In this document: positions 8,242-16,856 of the stretch, piece after piece
How positions within the stretch are numbered: the first letter of the stretch is position 1
Layout: each line of letters starts with the position of its first letter
DNA from: Myxococcus sp. RHSTA-1-4
GTDB lineage: Bacteria; Myxococcota; Myxococcia; Myxococcales; Myxococcaceae
Direction: 5' to 3'
Assembly (NCBI RefSeq): GCF_020037125.1
Contig: NZ_JAIQDG010000031.1
Coordinates: forward strand, 1-64,000
DNA length: 64,000 nucleotides
Translations under genes and position numbers: made by a program
Notes under the pieces: generated by a model
Told to the model about the DNA's origin: nothing
Seen by the model: the letters and a program-made list of their open reading frames with translations, nothing else
Database searches by the model: none

Positions 8242-9546
8242 TCACGCCTGCAGCGGACGCACCAGCAGCACGGGCCGGTCCGTACGCGACAGCATGGCCT
8301 CCGCCACCGAGCCGAGCACCGCGCGCTTCAGCCCCGAGCGCCCGTGCGTGCCCATGACGATGGCGTCCACTCCGAACCGCTCGGCCGCCTGCACCAGGGA
8401 CGTCACCACGTCCTTGCCAGCCCCCGGGATGACCTCCACCTTCACATTCCGCCCGGTGGCCTCCGCCTGCCGGGGCACCACCTCCAGGAGTTGCTGCCGC
8501 AGCTCCGCCTCCTTCTCCAGCGAGCGGAGCCCCTCCGCGACGTGCACGAGGTGCACCGTGCCGCCCGGGGGCACCAGCCCGCAGGCATGGGCCACCGCGC
8601 GGTTGCCCGTGTCGGAGAAGTCGGTGGCCACCAGCACCTCGCGGAACGCCGGCAGCGGCGCGTCCGCCGCCGTCACCGCCGCCTGCGACGGCACGCACGC
8701 CACGGACATGTGCGCCAGCCGCAGCGCGTGGTGCGACACGCTCCACAGCCTGCCCAGGGCGCGCCGGTGGTGCGTGCCCACCACCAGCAGGTCCGCCTTC
8801 TCCCGCGCGGCCAGGTCCACCAGGTGGTCGGCGATGCGGCCCACGCCCGGCTCCACGACGGAGCGCGGAACCTGTCCCTCGGCGGTGGCCAGCGGCGCCA
8901 TCAGCGACGCCGTCTCCCTCTCCAGCGCCAGCCGCAGGTCCGGCGTCACGTCCGCGAACACCAGCGGGTGCGCCAGCCCCAGGCGCTGGTACTCCTCCTC
9001 CGGCCAGTAGATGCGCCCGCCCACCACCTCCACCGCGCCCCACTTGCGCATCGCCTTCACCCAGTCGCGCGCGGCCTCGAAGGGCAGCGAGCGGTCCACG
9101 CCCAGCATCACCCGCAGCGGCCGCTCACCCCGGGCCCAGGCCTCCAGGGGCCCCGGCTCGCGCACCACCAGCAGCGGCACGGTCAGCGACTGCGCCAACC
9201 GGTCCACCGTGCCGCCCACGCCCAGGAAGGGCGCGTCATGGCTCGGCGCGGACGTCACCACCAGCGACGCCCGCTGCTCCTCGACGAGGACCTGAATCGC
9301 CACCGCCGGCTCCCCGACGAGCAACGAGGACTGCACCTTCGCCCCCGCCTTCTCCAGGCGCTTCACCTGGTCGCCCAGGGCGGCCTCGGCGGCGTCCTTC
9401 AGCGAACGGCCGAAGGCGCGGGCGGAGTCGGGGTTCAGCACGTGCACCAGCCACAACGGCTCGCCCGTCTTGCGGGCGAGCTCCGCGGCGATGGTGGAGG
9501 CGCTCAGCGAGGCATCGGAAAAGTTCGTGGCGCAGACGATGGACAT
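8242..9546 (-). CDS. Universal stress protein with three tandem USP domains
   Basis: The product is 434 residues. The start at 9546 has GGAGAG nearby, and the upstream GTG/ATG adds sequence without USP character. Domain 1 (about 1-140) begins MSIVCATNFSDAS. Domain 2 (about 150-290) has a degenerate core. Domain 3 (about 300-434) begins VLVATDFSDTGNRAV and carries an intact ATP-binding GxxGx9GS (GTHGRSGLKRAVLGS). Single and double USPs are common, three in one chain are less so. The domain 2 glycines are replaced (GTHHRRALGRLWS), so only domain 3 is predicted to bind ATP. It lies 71 bp downstream of ldhA on the same strand, so the pair may respond together to oxygen or energy stress. Confidence 0.9.
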   Translation of the reverse strand: MSIVCATNFSDASLSASTIAAELARKTGEPLWLVHVLNPDSARAFGRSLKDAAEAALGDQVKRLEKAGAKVQSSLLVGEPAVAIQVLVEEQRASLVVTSAPSHDAPFLGVGGTVDRLAQSLTVPLLVVREPGPLEAWARGERPLRVMLGVDRSLPFEAARDWVKAMRKWGAVEVVGGRIYWPEEEYQRLGLAHPLVFADVTPDLRLALERETASLMAPLATAEGQVPRSVVEPGVGRIADHLVDLAAREKADLLVVGTHHRRALGRLWSVSHHALRLAHMSVACVPSQAAVTAADAPLPAFREVLVATDFSDTGNRAVAHACGLVPPGGTVHLVHVAEGLRSLEKEAELRQQLLEVVPRQAEATGRNVKVEVIPGAGKDVVTSLVQAAERFGVDAIVMGTHGRSGLKRAVLGSVAEAMLSRTDRPVLLVRPLQA

Positions 9547-9617
9547 GGTCTCTCCATTATCAAAATCCAGCTCGGGCACGACGGACTTCATGCCCTCATC
9601 ACTTCATGTGCCAACAC

Positions 9618-10646
9618 TCACCGTGAGGTTGGCGGCGCGCGCATCACCTGCTCGGCGCGCACCTCGTTCACCAGGGGCTCCCCCTGCTCGAAGGCCCTCA
9701 CGCTGGCCAGCGTCGTCTCGGCGATGTTGGCGAGCGCCTCGTGCGTGAGGAAGGCCTGGTGCGAGGTGACGAGGACGTTGGGGAAGGTGAGCAGCCGCGC
9801 CAGCACGTCGTCCTGGAGCACCTGCCCGGACAGGTCCTGGAAGAAAACGCCCTCCTCCTCCTCGTACACGTCCAGGCCGGCGCCGCCGATGTGGCCCGAC
9901 TTCAGCGCGGCGAGCAGCGCCCGGCTGTCGATGAGCGCGCCGCGGCCGGTGTTGATGAGCACCACGCCCTTCTTCATCCGCGCCAGCGCCGCCGCGTCCA
10001 CCAGGTGGTGGGTGCCGGGGGTGAGCGGCACGTGGAGGGAGATGACGTCGGAGGTGGCGAACAGCTCGTCCAGCGGGACGAAGCGCACGTTCAGCTCGCG
10101 CTCGAGCTCGGCGTCCGGCGCCACGTCGTAGCAGAGCACCTGGCAGCCGAAGCCGCGGAAGATGCGGGCGGCCACACGGCCGATGCGGCCCGTGCCCACC
10201 ACGCCCACCGTCTTCCCCGCCAGGTCGAAGCCCACCAGCCCGTCCAGGGAGAAGTTCCAGTCGCGCACGCGCGCGAAGGCGCGGGTGAGGTGGCGGTTGA
10301 GGGCGAGCACCAGCGCCACCGCGTGCTCGGCCACCGCGTGCGGCGAGTACTCGGGCACGCGCGACACGCGGATGTCCAGCCGCCGCGCGGCCTCCAGGTC
10401 CACGTGGTTGTAGCCCGCCGAGCGCGCGGCCACGAGCCGCACCCCGCCCGCGCGCAGCACCTCCAGCGTGGCCGCGTCCACCCGGTCATTCACGAAGGAG
10501 CACACCGCGGGGAAGCCGTCCGCCAGCTTCGCCGTCTGGAGCGTCAGGCGCGGCTCGAAAAATGTGAGCGCGTGCCCGAAGCGCGCATTGGCCTTCTCCA
10601 GCGCGTCGCGGTCATACCGGTGGGTGTCGAATACGGCCAGCCGCAT
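9618..10646 (-). CDS. ldhA: D-lactate dehydrogenase (2-hydroxyacid dehydrogenase family)
   Basis: The product is 342 residues with the start at 10646 (GGGGAG upstream). The NAD-binding Rossmann motif is GVVGTGRIG. The catalytic Arg lies in AARSAGYNHVDL, the Glu in GLDVYEEEEG and the His in TSHQAFLT. The segment FFQDLSGQVLQDDVLARL closely follows the E. coli LdhA pattern, which separates it from phosphoglycerate and glyoxylate reductases. It reduces pyruvate to D-lactate, regenerating NAD+ under low oxygen. It is divergent from trxC, with paired direct repeats in the intergenic region, and is followed by the universal stress protein gene. Confidence 0.88.
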   Translation of the reverse strand: MRLAVFDTHRYDRDALEKANARFGHALTFFEPRLTLQTAKLADGFPAVCSFVNDRVDAATLEVLRAGGVRLVAARSAGYNHVDLEAARRLDIRVSRVPEYSPHAVAEHAVALVLALNRHLTRAFARVRDWNFSLDGLVGFDLAGKTVGVVGTGRIGRVAARIFRGFGCQVLCYDVAPDAELERELNVRFVPLDELFATSDVISLHVPLTPGTHHLVDAAALARMKKGVVLINTGRGALIDSRALLAALKSGHIGGAGLDVYEEEEGVFFQDLSGQVLQDDVLARLLTFPNVLVTSHQAFLTHEALANIAETTLASVRAFEQGEPLVNEVRAEQVMRAPPTSR

Positions 10647-10743
10647 GCCTGCTCCCCTGCCCCGCGGGACTGCCTGTCCGCCGGCCATGACCGGAGCCAG
10701 TGCAATGCCCGCTCCACGCCTGTCCTACCCCGCCGGCCCTCAC

Positions 10744-10790
10744 GGGTCGCGCAAAAACTGCACACTCCGTGAGCGGGTCGCAAAAGCTGC
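10744..10790. promoter_or_regulatory. Paired direct repeats between ldhA and trxC, possible operator
   Basis: GGGTCGCGCAAAAACTGC (10744-10761) and GGGTCGCAAAAGCTGC (10775-10790) form a direct repeat with a 31-bp period, close to three helical turns. They lie in the 261-bp divergent region between ldhA (start 10646) and trxC (start 10908). Same-face spacing would suit a regulator binding as two adjacent units. The regulator is unknown. Confidence 0.4.
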
Positions 10791-10907
10791 GAGCCGGGCG
10801 AGCGGTGGGGGGCCTGGCGGCGGGCTCGCGAGGAAGCGGCAGTGAAGCGTGCGGCGAGGGAGCGGCCTGAATATGGGTTGGGAAGAATTCCGCGTCGGGA
10901 GGTGCCC

Positions 10908-11357
10908 ATGTTCCGCTGCAAGACGTGTGGAGCGTTCAACCGCGTGCGAGAGCCGCGTCCCCCGGGCATTCCCGAGTGCGGCCGTTGCCACGGGGCACTG
11001 GACGTGTCCGGCGCGCCACAGGAGGTGGACGGCGAGGCCCTGGACCGGGCCGTCCTCGGCTCGCCAGTGCCGGTGCTGCTGGACTTGTGGGCGCCCTGGT
11101 GCGCGCCCTGCCGCGCGGCGGCCCCCATCCTCGACGCGGTGGGCCGGGCCCAGGCCGGACGGCTGCTCGTGCTCAAGGTGAACACGGAGCAGCACCCCCA
11201 GGTGGCCAGCGCGCTGCGCGTGCAGGGCATCCCTACCTTCGTGGTGTACGCGGGTGGGCGCGAGGTGGCGCGGCGCAGCGGCGTCCTGCCACGCGCGGAG
11301 CTGGAGCGGTGGGTGATGACGGCGGTGGCGCAAGGAGGCGCGGGCGCCACCGTCTGA
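10908..11357 (+). CDS. trxC: Thioredoxin 2 (zinc-ribbon thioredoxin)
   Basis: The product is 149 residues. The start at 10908 follows GGGAGG with good spacing. The N-terminus has the two CxxC pairs of the TrxC zinc ribbon (FRCKTCGAFN and ECGRCHGAL). The thioredoxin fold follows with active site WAPWCAPCR and the cis-Pro loop GIPTFVVY. The usual WCGPC is changed to WCAPC. It reduces cytoplasmic disulphides, notably during oxidative stress. It is first in a two-gene unit with pncB (46-bp gap). Confidence 0.92.
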   Translation: MFRCKTCGAFNRVREPRPPGIPECGRCHGALDVSGAPQEVDGEALDRAVLGSPVPVLLDLWAPWCAPCRAAAPILDAVGRAQAGRLLVLKVNTEQHPQVASALRVQGIPTFVVYAGGREVARRSGVLPRAELERWVMTAVAQGGAGATV

Positions 11358-11403
11358 ACCTGACGCTCCTCCCACCGCCGGGGCCCGCGCCAGGAGGCAG
11401 GCC

Positions 11404-12744
11404 ATGGACGGCGGCACCGCGCTGCTGACGGACCTCTACCAGCTGACGATGGCGGAGGCGTACCTCGACGAGGGGATGTGGGACGAGGCGGTGTTCAGCC
11501 TCTTCGTGCGGCGGCTGCCCCCGCGGCGAAACTACCTGCTGGCGGCGGGGCTGGAGGATGCCCTCTCGCTGCTGGAGGGCCTGCGCTTCCGGGAGCGGGA
11601 GCTGGACTGGCTCGCCTCGCTGGGGCGCTTCTCGGACCGGCTGCTCGGCTGGCTGGAGCGCTTCCGCTTCAGCGGGAGCGTGGACGCGATGCCGGAGGGC
11701 ACGCCCGTGTTCGGCCAGGAGCCGCTGCTGGAGGTGCGCGCGCCGATGCCGGAGGCGCAGCTCGTGGAGACGCTCCTCATCAACCAGGTGCACCTGCAGA
11801 CGCTGGCGGCGTCGAAGGCGGCGCGGGTGGTGGAGGCGGCGGCGGGGCGCACGGTGATGGAGTTCGGCCTGCGGCGCATCCACGGCACGGACGCGGGGCT
11901 GAAGGTGGCGAGAGCGGCGTACATCGCGGGCGTGGACTCCACGTCCAACGTGCTCGCGGGGATGCGGTACGGAATTCCGGTGGCGGGCACCATGGCGCAC
12001 AGCTACGTGCAGGCGCACGACGACGAGCTGGCGGCCTTCCGCGCCTTCACGCGCGTCTACCCGGATGCCACGCTGCTGGTGGACACCTACGACACGCTGC
12101 ACGGGGTGCAGCACGTCATCCGGCTGGCGCGCGAGCTGGGCGAGGACTTCCAGGTGCGCGCGCTGCGGCTGGACTCGGGAGACCTGCTGGCGCTGTCGCG
12201 CGCGGCCAGGATGATGCTGGACGAGGCGGGGCTGCACGAGGTGCGGCTGCTCGCGAGCGGCGGGCTGGACGAGGACGAGGTGGCGAGACTGGTGGCGATG
12301 GGCGCGCCCCTCGACGGCTTCGGCGTGGGCACGGCGATGGGCGTGTCCGCGGACGCGCCCTCGCTGGACATGGCGTACAAGCTGGTGGAGTACGCGGGGC
12401 GCGAGCGCGTGAAGCTGTCCGCGGGGAAGGTGCTCCTCCCCGGCCCCAAGCAGGTGTACCGGCGGGAAGAGGACGGCGTGGCGCGCGGCGACGTGCTCAC
12501 GCGCCGGGGAGACGTGGCGCCGGGCAGGCCGCTGCTCCAGCCGATGATGCGCGAGGGGAAGCGGCTGCCCGGGGCGTCCCCGCCGCTGGCGGAGGTCCGG
12601 GAGTACACTCGGCGGGAGGTGTCACGCCTCCCGCCCGAGCTCCGGGCGCTGGCGCCCGCGAAGCAGCCCTACCCGGTGACGCTGGGCACGGAGCTGGAAC
12701 TGGCACGGAACCACCTGGTGGAGATGTGGGCCGCCGCTCCATGA
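11404..12744 (+). CDS. pncB: Nicotinate phosphoribosyltransferase
   Basis: The product is 446 residues, the normal length of the family, with AGGAGGCAGGCC before the ATG. It opens with LLTDLYQLTMAEAYL, the canonical family start. It contains GTMAHSYVQAHDDE with the His that becomes phosphorylated during ATP-assisted catalysis, and the phosphate-binding end GVGTAMGVS. It makes nicotinate mononucleotide from nicotinate, PRPP and ATP in the Preiss-Handler route of NAD synthesis. The link with trxC suggests redox cofactor maintenance. The 3' end converges on the next gene with a 14-bp gap. Confidence 0.93.
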   Translation: MDGGTALLTDLYQLTMAEAYLDEGMWDEAVFSLFVRRLPPRRNYLLAAGLEDALSLLEGLRFRERELDWLASLGRFSDRLLGWLERFRFSGSVDAMPEGTPVFGQEPLLEVRAPMPEAQLVETLLINQVHLQTLAASKAARVVEAAAGRTVMEFGLRRIHGTDAGLKVARAAYIAGVDSTSNVLAGMRYGIPVAGTMAHSYVQAHDDELAAFRAFTRVYPDATLLVDTYDTLHGVQHVIRLARELGEDFQVRALRLDSGDLLALSRAARMMLDEAGLHEVRLLASGGLDEDEVARLVAMGAPLDGFGVGTAMGVSADAPSLDMAYKLVEYAGRERVKLSAGKVLLPGPKQVYRREEDGVARGDVLTRRGDVAPGRPLLQPMMREGKRLPGASPPLAEVREYTRREVSRLPPELRALAPAKQPYPVTLGTELELARNHLVEMWAAAP

Positions 12745-12758
12745 CGACGCGGCGCCTG

Positions 12759-14417
12759 CTACGGGTCGAGGTCCACCGTGAGCACGCGCGCGTCGTACAC
12801 GCGGAGGAAGCCCTCGCCTCCTCCGTACTGCGGGCCGAAGCCGCCTCCCACCACCAGGCCTCCGGCGGAGGTCAGCGCGAGCGCGTTGACGCGGGCCCCG
12901 ACGTCCGGCGGCCGGTCGATGTAGGTCACGGGCCCGAGAGCCCGGGTCTCCAGGTTCATCGCCGCGAACCAGCCCTTGTCGATGATGGGACTGGAGACCA
13001 TCGCCTGGTGGCCGCCGACGAGCAGCACGCCCGAAGGCGAGAAGCCCTGCGTGTCCACCACGCCGGGCCCCTGGCTGGCGGGGGTCGTCCACTGCCGGAT
13101 GCCATTGGGGCCGAGCAACGACAGCGTGAAGCCCCCCGGCTCGCTGCCTCCGATGGAATTGAAGACGCTCATCACTCCCGCGGGGCTGATGGCGAAGTCA
13201 TTCCAGGACTCCTCCCGCTCCCAGAGCCGCGCGCCCTCGGGGCTGAACTTCCGGAAGTAGCGCTTCTCCAGGATGTAGCCCGTCGCCGTACCGTCGAGCC
13301 TGAACACATTGCCGGACAGATAGAGCGCGCCCTGTGCATCCCCCCCCAGGCCCGCGAGGATATTGATGGGCCCCTCATTGAAGGTGTGGCTCCAGCGCTC
13401 GGTGCCCTGTGGCGAGAGCGCGTACAGCTTGAAGTGCCGCGAGCTCTGCTGGATGTCCACCGCCACCACGAAATAGACATTCCCATCCGGAGCCACCGCG
13501 ATGCGATCGCCCCACAGCCTCTCCCCCTCCGGCAGGAAGCTCCACAGCTCGCGCCCCTCCACGGAGAACCCGGTGACACGCCCGGACGAGCTCAGCACAT
13601 AGGTGTTGCCCTGCCCGTCGAGCCCCATGCCCCTGGGGTTCAGGGACTGCAGCCGCCAGCGCGACTGGCCGGTGCCGCTCAGCCGCGTCACGTCGTAGAC
13701 GTCCCGGATGACGAGGTCGCCGCCCGGCGCGACCGCCACCTCGCGGAGATGACTCGGCCACGGCAGTTCCCACTGGAGAGGGGAGGCGACCTCCTCCAGG
13801 GAGACGACCTTCAAGCCGTCCATCCGAAGCGTGCAGTCCCGCGTCGCCGTGGAGCAGGCGCCGCCCCACCGGGGAAAGCCCACCGGCGTCGCCCGGAGCT
13901 TCACCTCCGCCGTGCGGACCGGCACCCTGCACGGCGTGCCGCAGGACCACTCGTCCGCACCGGCCACGACGCTCGTACCGGCGGCCAGGCCGCGCACCTC
14001 CACGAAGGCAACGGCACGGCCCGTGAGCACCGCGTGGTCTCCCTCGGGCGCCCCCTCCGTCTGGAGGCGGACCGTGTGGCTGCCCGCGAGCCGGGGCGTG
14101 AACTTCACCCGGACCTGGCACTCCCTGCCCGCGTCGAGGAACCGCTCGCAGGTGCTGGCGGCGATGACGAACGCGTCATTGTCGACGGTGACGTTCACCG
14201 ACTCCACGGCGACGGGCGAGGCATTGCGGATGGTGAAGAGGTGCTCGTCGGAGCTCGCACCCACCTCCACTTCGCCAAAGTCGACCGATGCCCTGTCGAT
14301 GATGAGCGCCGCGGCCGGCGGGGCGGGGAGCGGCTCTTCGTCCTCGCCCGAGCACGCGAGGAAAAGGACGGACGCACTGGCGAGCAGCCAGCGGGAACGC
14401 CAAGACTTGCAAATCAT
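12759..14417 (-). CDS. Lipoprotein with ASH-like beta domain and beta-propeller repeats
   Basis: The product is 552 residues. The signal sequence ends in the lipobox LFLACSG (Cys at about residue 22). Residues 38-130 form a choice-of-anchor D/ASH immunoglobulin-like domain (VDFGEVEVGASSDEHLFTI, ECQVRVKFTPRLAGSH). Residues 150-200 hold a Cys-containing beta segment (CGTPCRVPV). The rest is a PQQ-like propeller with recurring VAPDGNVYF / GLDGQGNTYV blades. Such proteins are common at the myxobacterial surface and act in binding. The ligand is unknown. It lies 61 bp downstream of another lipoprotein gene on the same strand, so they are probably co-expressed. Confidence 0.75.
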   Translation of the reverse strand: MICKSWRSRWLLASASVLFLACSGEDEEPLPAPPAAALIIDRASVDFGEVEVGASSDEHLFTIRNASPVAVESVNVTVDNDAFVIAASTCERFLDAGRECQVRVKFTPRLAGSHTVRLQTEGAPEGDHAVLTGRAVAFVEVRGLAAGTSVVAGADEWSCGTPCRVPVRTAEVKLRATPVGFPRWGGACSTATRDCTLRMDGLKVVSLEEVASPLQWELPWPSHLREVAVAPGGDLVIRDVYDVTRLSGTGQSRWRLQSLNPRGMGLDGQGNTYVLSSSGRVTGFSVEGRELWSFLPEGERLWGDRIAVAPDGNVYFVVAVDIQQSSRHFKLYALSPQGTERWSHTFNEGPINILAGLGGDAQGALYLSGNVFRLDGTATGYILEKRYFRKFSPEGARLWEREESWNDFAISPAGVMSVFNSIGGSEPGGFTLSLLGPNGIRQWTTPASQGPGVVDTQGFSPSGVLLVGGHQAMVSSPIIDKGWFAAMNLETRALGPVTYIDRPPDVGARVNALALTSAGGLVVGGGFGPQYGGGEGFLRVYDARVLTVDLDP

Positions 14418-14478
14418 GCGCGGCTTTCTATCTCAATGCTGGAAGGACAGGCGAGCTTTCGGAAAAGCCCCATCCAGG

Positions 14479-15111
14479 TCAGGGCCCGGCGTCGGGCGGC
14501 TCCGCCACGCATTGCCCCTGCTTGCAGCGGGACTCGAAGGAGGGAAAGCCACAACTGCCACTGCTGACGCAGATGGGAGACCCTGTGCAGTAGCGCGATA
14601 GCTCCTCGGCGGCCTTCGCCTCGAAGTCCTCGCGGGCGGTCCGGCTCACCATCGCCGGGGGGCACTGCCCATAACCCGCGCAGCGGCCGTCGACGTTGGC
14701 CGCCACGCAGTCGCTGTCCTGCTCGCAGTGGGCGCGTTCCGTCCGGAGCTTCTCCAACGCGCAGTACACCGTCAGCAGTCGCGGGCAGCCGTAGCCGTCG
14801 TTGGCGCACCCCGGGTAGGTGTACGTCTCCTGCGGGTGGCGGGGGAGGGAGCAGGCCGGCCGCTCGGGAGTGTTCGGACACTGCCGCTCGTCGGTCGAGC
14901 CCGCCGGACAGCTCCAGCTCCCGGCCGTGCACACCGGCTGAATCAGGATGTCCTCACACCCCGCACAGCAGGTGGGCTTCTCGGCCGGCGCGCACGCCGC
15001 CTCGAATCCCGGTCCGCTGCCAGGCCCCGCATCTCGTGAATCACCTTCCGAGAGGTCCGCGCGGCAGCCCAGCCACACGCACCAGAGAACCAACGCCACC
15101 AGCTTGCGCAT
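14479..15111 (-). CDS. Cysteine-rich lipoprotein
   Basis: The product is 210 residues. I chose the ATG at 15111 (MRKLVALVLWCVWLGCRA) because it begins directly with a signal peptide ending in lipobox WLGC. At least eighteen cysteines are spread over the mature chain (PTCCAGCED, CEQDSDCVAANVDGRCAG, ICVSSGSCGFP), typical of disulphide-rich surface lipoproteins. No enzymatic motif is visible. It is probably co-transcribed with the propeller lipoprotein gene downstream. Confidence 0.7.
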   Translation of the reverse strand: MRKLVALVLWCVWLGCRADLSEGDSRDAGPGSGPGFEAACAPAEKPTCCAGCEDILIQPVCTAGSWSCPAGSTDERQCPNTPERPACSLPRHPQETYTYPGCANDGYGCPRLLTVYCALEKLRTERAHCEQDSDCVAANVDGRCAGYGQCPPAMVSRTAREDFEAKAAEELSRYCTGSPICVSSGSCGFPSFESRCKQGQCVAEPPDAGP

Positions 15112-15267
15112 TCGCGTCCCTACCTGGTTGTCGGCCCCGGCGAGCGCATCCTCACCGGAACACGCCATGCGTCACAAGCGAAACGGCACGTCCAGGCACT
15201 GGTGGCGGTGTGTGGTGTCCGGAGGATTGGACCACGGGTCCAGATGACGCGGCAGGAACAGCGCGCC

Positions 15268-15855
15268 CTACGCTTCCTCTTCATGATTGGGTGGCCAGAG
15301 CGCACCGAGCTTCAGCTCGAGCGCCTCGAACGGCGCGGCCCGGATGACGTCCACATCGCCATGGACGCCCAGCTCGACCCAGCGGCCATCCATGAGCTCG
15401 CTCACCGTGAGCGTCCGCGCATCCAGGTCGATGAACCAGAGATGGCGGATACCGATGCGTGCATAGAAGGGGCGCTTGATGCGCTGGTCATACGCGCGGG
15501 TGCTGGGAGCGAGAATCTCACAGGCCCAGTCCGGAGCGACGGTCCACCGCTTGGAGGGAAACCGGGGCACGCGCTCGCGGCGCCAGCCGGCGAGGTCCGG
15601 CACGAACTCGGGTGAGCCCTCCACCTGGACACCTGGCTCGGCTGCAATCCACCAGCCGCCCGGCCCCCCACGCCCCTGTTGGAATGGGCCGCGCAGCTCC
15701 CCCATGAGCTCGCCCTGGACCCAGTTGTGCCCGGGCATGGGACGGGCATGTGTGTAGAGCGTCCCCTCGATGATTTCCCCCACGACCCCCTCCGGAAGCG
15801 CGTCGATGTCGGCGAGGGTGGCAGGATGGTCCAGCTTTCGAGCGCCGTAGCCCAT
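15268..15855 (-). CDS. Uma2-family PD-(D/E)XK nuclease-like protein
   Basis: The product is 195 residues from the ATG at 15855 (MGYGARKLDHPATLADI). Family motifs are present in order: EIIEGTLY, the HNWVQGELMGEL helix, the PDLAGWRRER strand with the active-site Asp, WACEILAPSTRAYD with the Glu, and KRPFYARIGIRHLWFIDL. Uma2/DUF820 proteins have a restriction-endonuclease fold. Their role is not settled and they are often multicopy and near mobile DNA. It stands alone in this window. Confidence 0.88.
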   Translation of the reverse strand: MGYGARKLDHPATLADIDALPEGVVGEIIEGTLYTHARPMPGHNWVQGELMGELRGPFQQGRGGPGGWWIAAEPGVQVEGSPEFVPDLAGWRRERVPRFPSKRWTVAPDWACEILAPSTRAYDQRIKRPFYARIGIRHLWFIDLDARTLTVSELMDGRWVELGVHGDVDVIRAAPFEALELKLGALWPPNHEEEA

Positions 15856-16203
15856 GCCGACAGTCTGGGGATAACACCCGCCCCTGACAAGCGACCCGGC
15901 GGAGCGCACCTCTCGACTGCTTCACGCGTGAACACCCGAGGAAGACTGCCACGGCGGCGCGAGGCCAATGAAGACCGGCGCTCGCGCCACCGCTTCCGCT
16001 CCGGCCTCGGGGCCCACGTCCACGCTACAGCTCCCCCGAACCTTCGCGTGACAAGAGGGTGCGGAGCCTGGTGAGGAGAATCCCTCCCCGCACGTCTGCC
16101 GTGGAACCTGATTCCGGATTGGAAAGAAAACAACCCGGGACACCCCGCCCGACACGATGCGCGTCCGCGCGTGGCGGGGAGGGGGCGTCCCGGGGCGTGC
16201 CTG
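15856..16203. other. Non-coding stretch, nothing recognised
   Basis: About 350 bp between the Uma2 gene and the Hsp20 remnant. Short open frames exist on both strands but none has a ribosome binding site or recognisable protein similarity. The promoter of the Uma2 gene must lie at its left end. Confidence 0.4.
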
Positions 16204-16420
16204 TCACGCCTTGGCCTTCTCGTGAGCGTCGCGGGTGCTCTTCACGGCGATGCGACGAGGTGGGGCCTGATGGCGCTTGGGCACGCGAAGCGTAAGCATG
16301 AAGCTGCCGAGGCTGTGTTGATGGCTGTACCAGGTGTCATGCGGCTCCTGTTTCTCCGCGTCGCGTCCACCGCGCACGGTCAGACAGTTGTCCTGCAACG
16401 TCACGTCCAGCGCTGCTCAC
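16204..16420 (-). pseudogene. Remnant of a small heat-shock protein (Hsp20/alpha-crystallin)
   Basis: The frame reads ALDVTLQDNCLTVRGGRDAE, then YSHQHSLGSFMLTLRVP, then QAPPRRIAVKS with EKAKA at the end. This follows an Hsp20 alpha-crystallin domain: the beta strand LTVRG, the region normally read as YERSYGSFSRSF, and a C-terminal PRRIAVKS tail. The N-terminal half is missing, with an in-frame stop just before ALDVTLQ. About 20-25 residues between the SFMLTLRVP strand and PKR are also gone. The remaining 66-residue frame would not form a working chaperone. Confidence 0.6.
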
Positions 16421-16856
16421 CACTGCTTCGACCGACAGGAAGGTTTGTGTTGTTCAGGCCTCCTTGAAGCCGCCTCGCTCCCTGCGAGGCACACCCCCTC
16501 CAGGAGCAAGGTCCGTACCGAGCCCTTTCCCCAGGGAGAGGCACGCCGCGCACGCAACCGCTGCGTTTTCGCGCGCTCGGAAGCGCAATCGCTGCGTGAG
16601 GGGGGCATCCCATGCAGGCAACCGTCCGCCCGCAGCGGCGCACGTGCAACGATGCTGCACCTTGGAAGCGCCACACCCACACCGTCACGCCCTGTTGGCG
16701 CGAAGGGCGCACGGTCCGTTGGCCATGGACGACTTCCGACGTGGGGGCCACCTACGCCGTGGACGTGAGCGGGTGGCGAATCCTGGCAATCCAGCGGTAG
16801 CCGCAGCCCATCTGGTCCCCCCACCCGGCCGCGTGCTCTACTCGCGCGCGTCCTAC
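16421..16856. other. Non-coding stretch upstream of the MoxR operon
   Basis: About 436 bp with no supportable gene. A 62-codon frame from 16612 to 16800 follows a GAGGGGGG tract but has no recognisable content. The promoter for the five-gene MoxR operon should be here; I could not pick out convincing -35/-10 or sigma-54 elements. No ribosome binding site precedes the chosen MoxR start at 16857. Confidence 0.35.

Noticed and set aside
8185..10131. 648-codon frame opposite the universal stress protein and ldhA
   Set aside because: Antisense to two well-supported genes and of low complexity.
11478..14567. Very long open frame (over 1,000 codons) on the plus strand
   Set aside because: It runs in a shifted frame through pncB and antisense through the propeller lipoprotein. 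Its composition is Arg/Gly/Ala-rich with no motifs, a normal shadow in DNA this GC-rich.
16612..16800. 62-codon frame with a GAGGGGGG tract upstream of the MoxR operon
   Set aside because: No recognisable content, and frames on both strands here are equally open. Left as non-coding.
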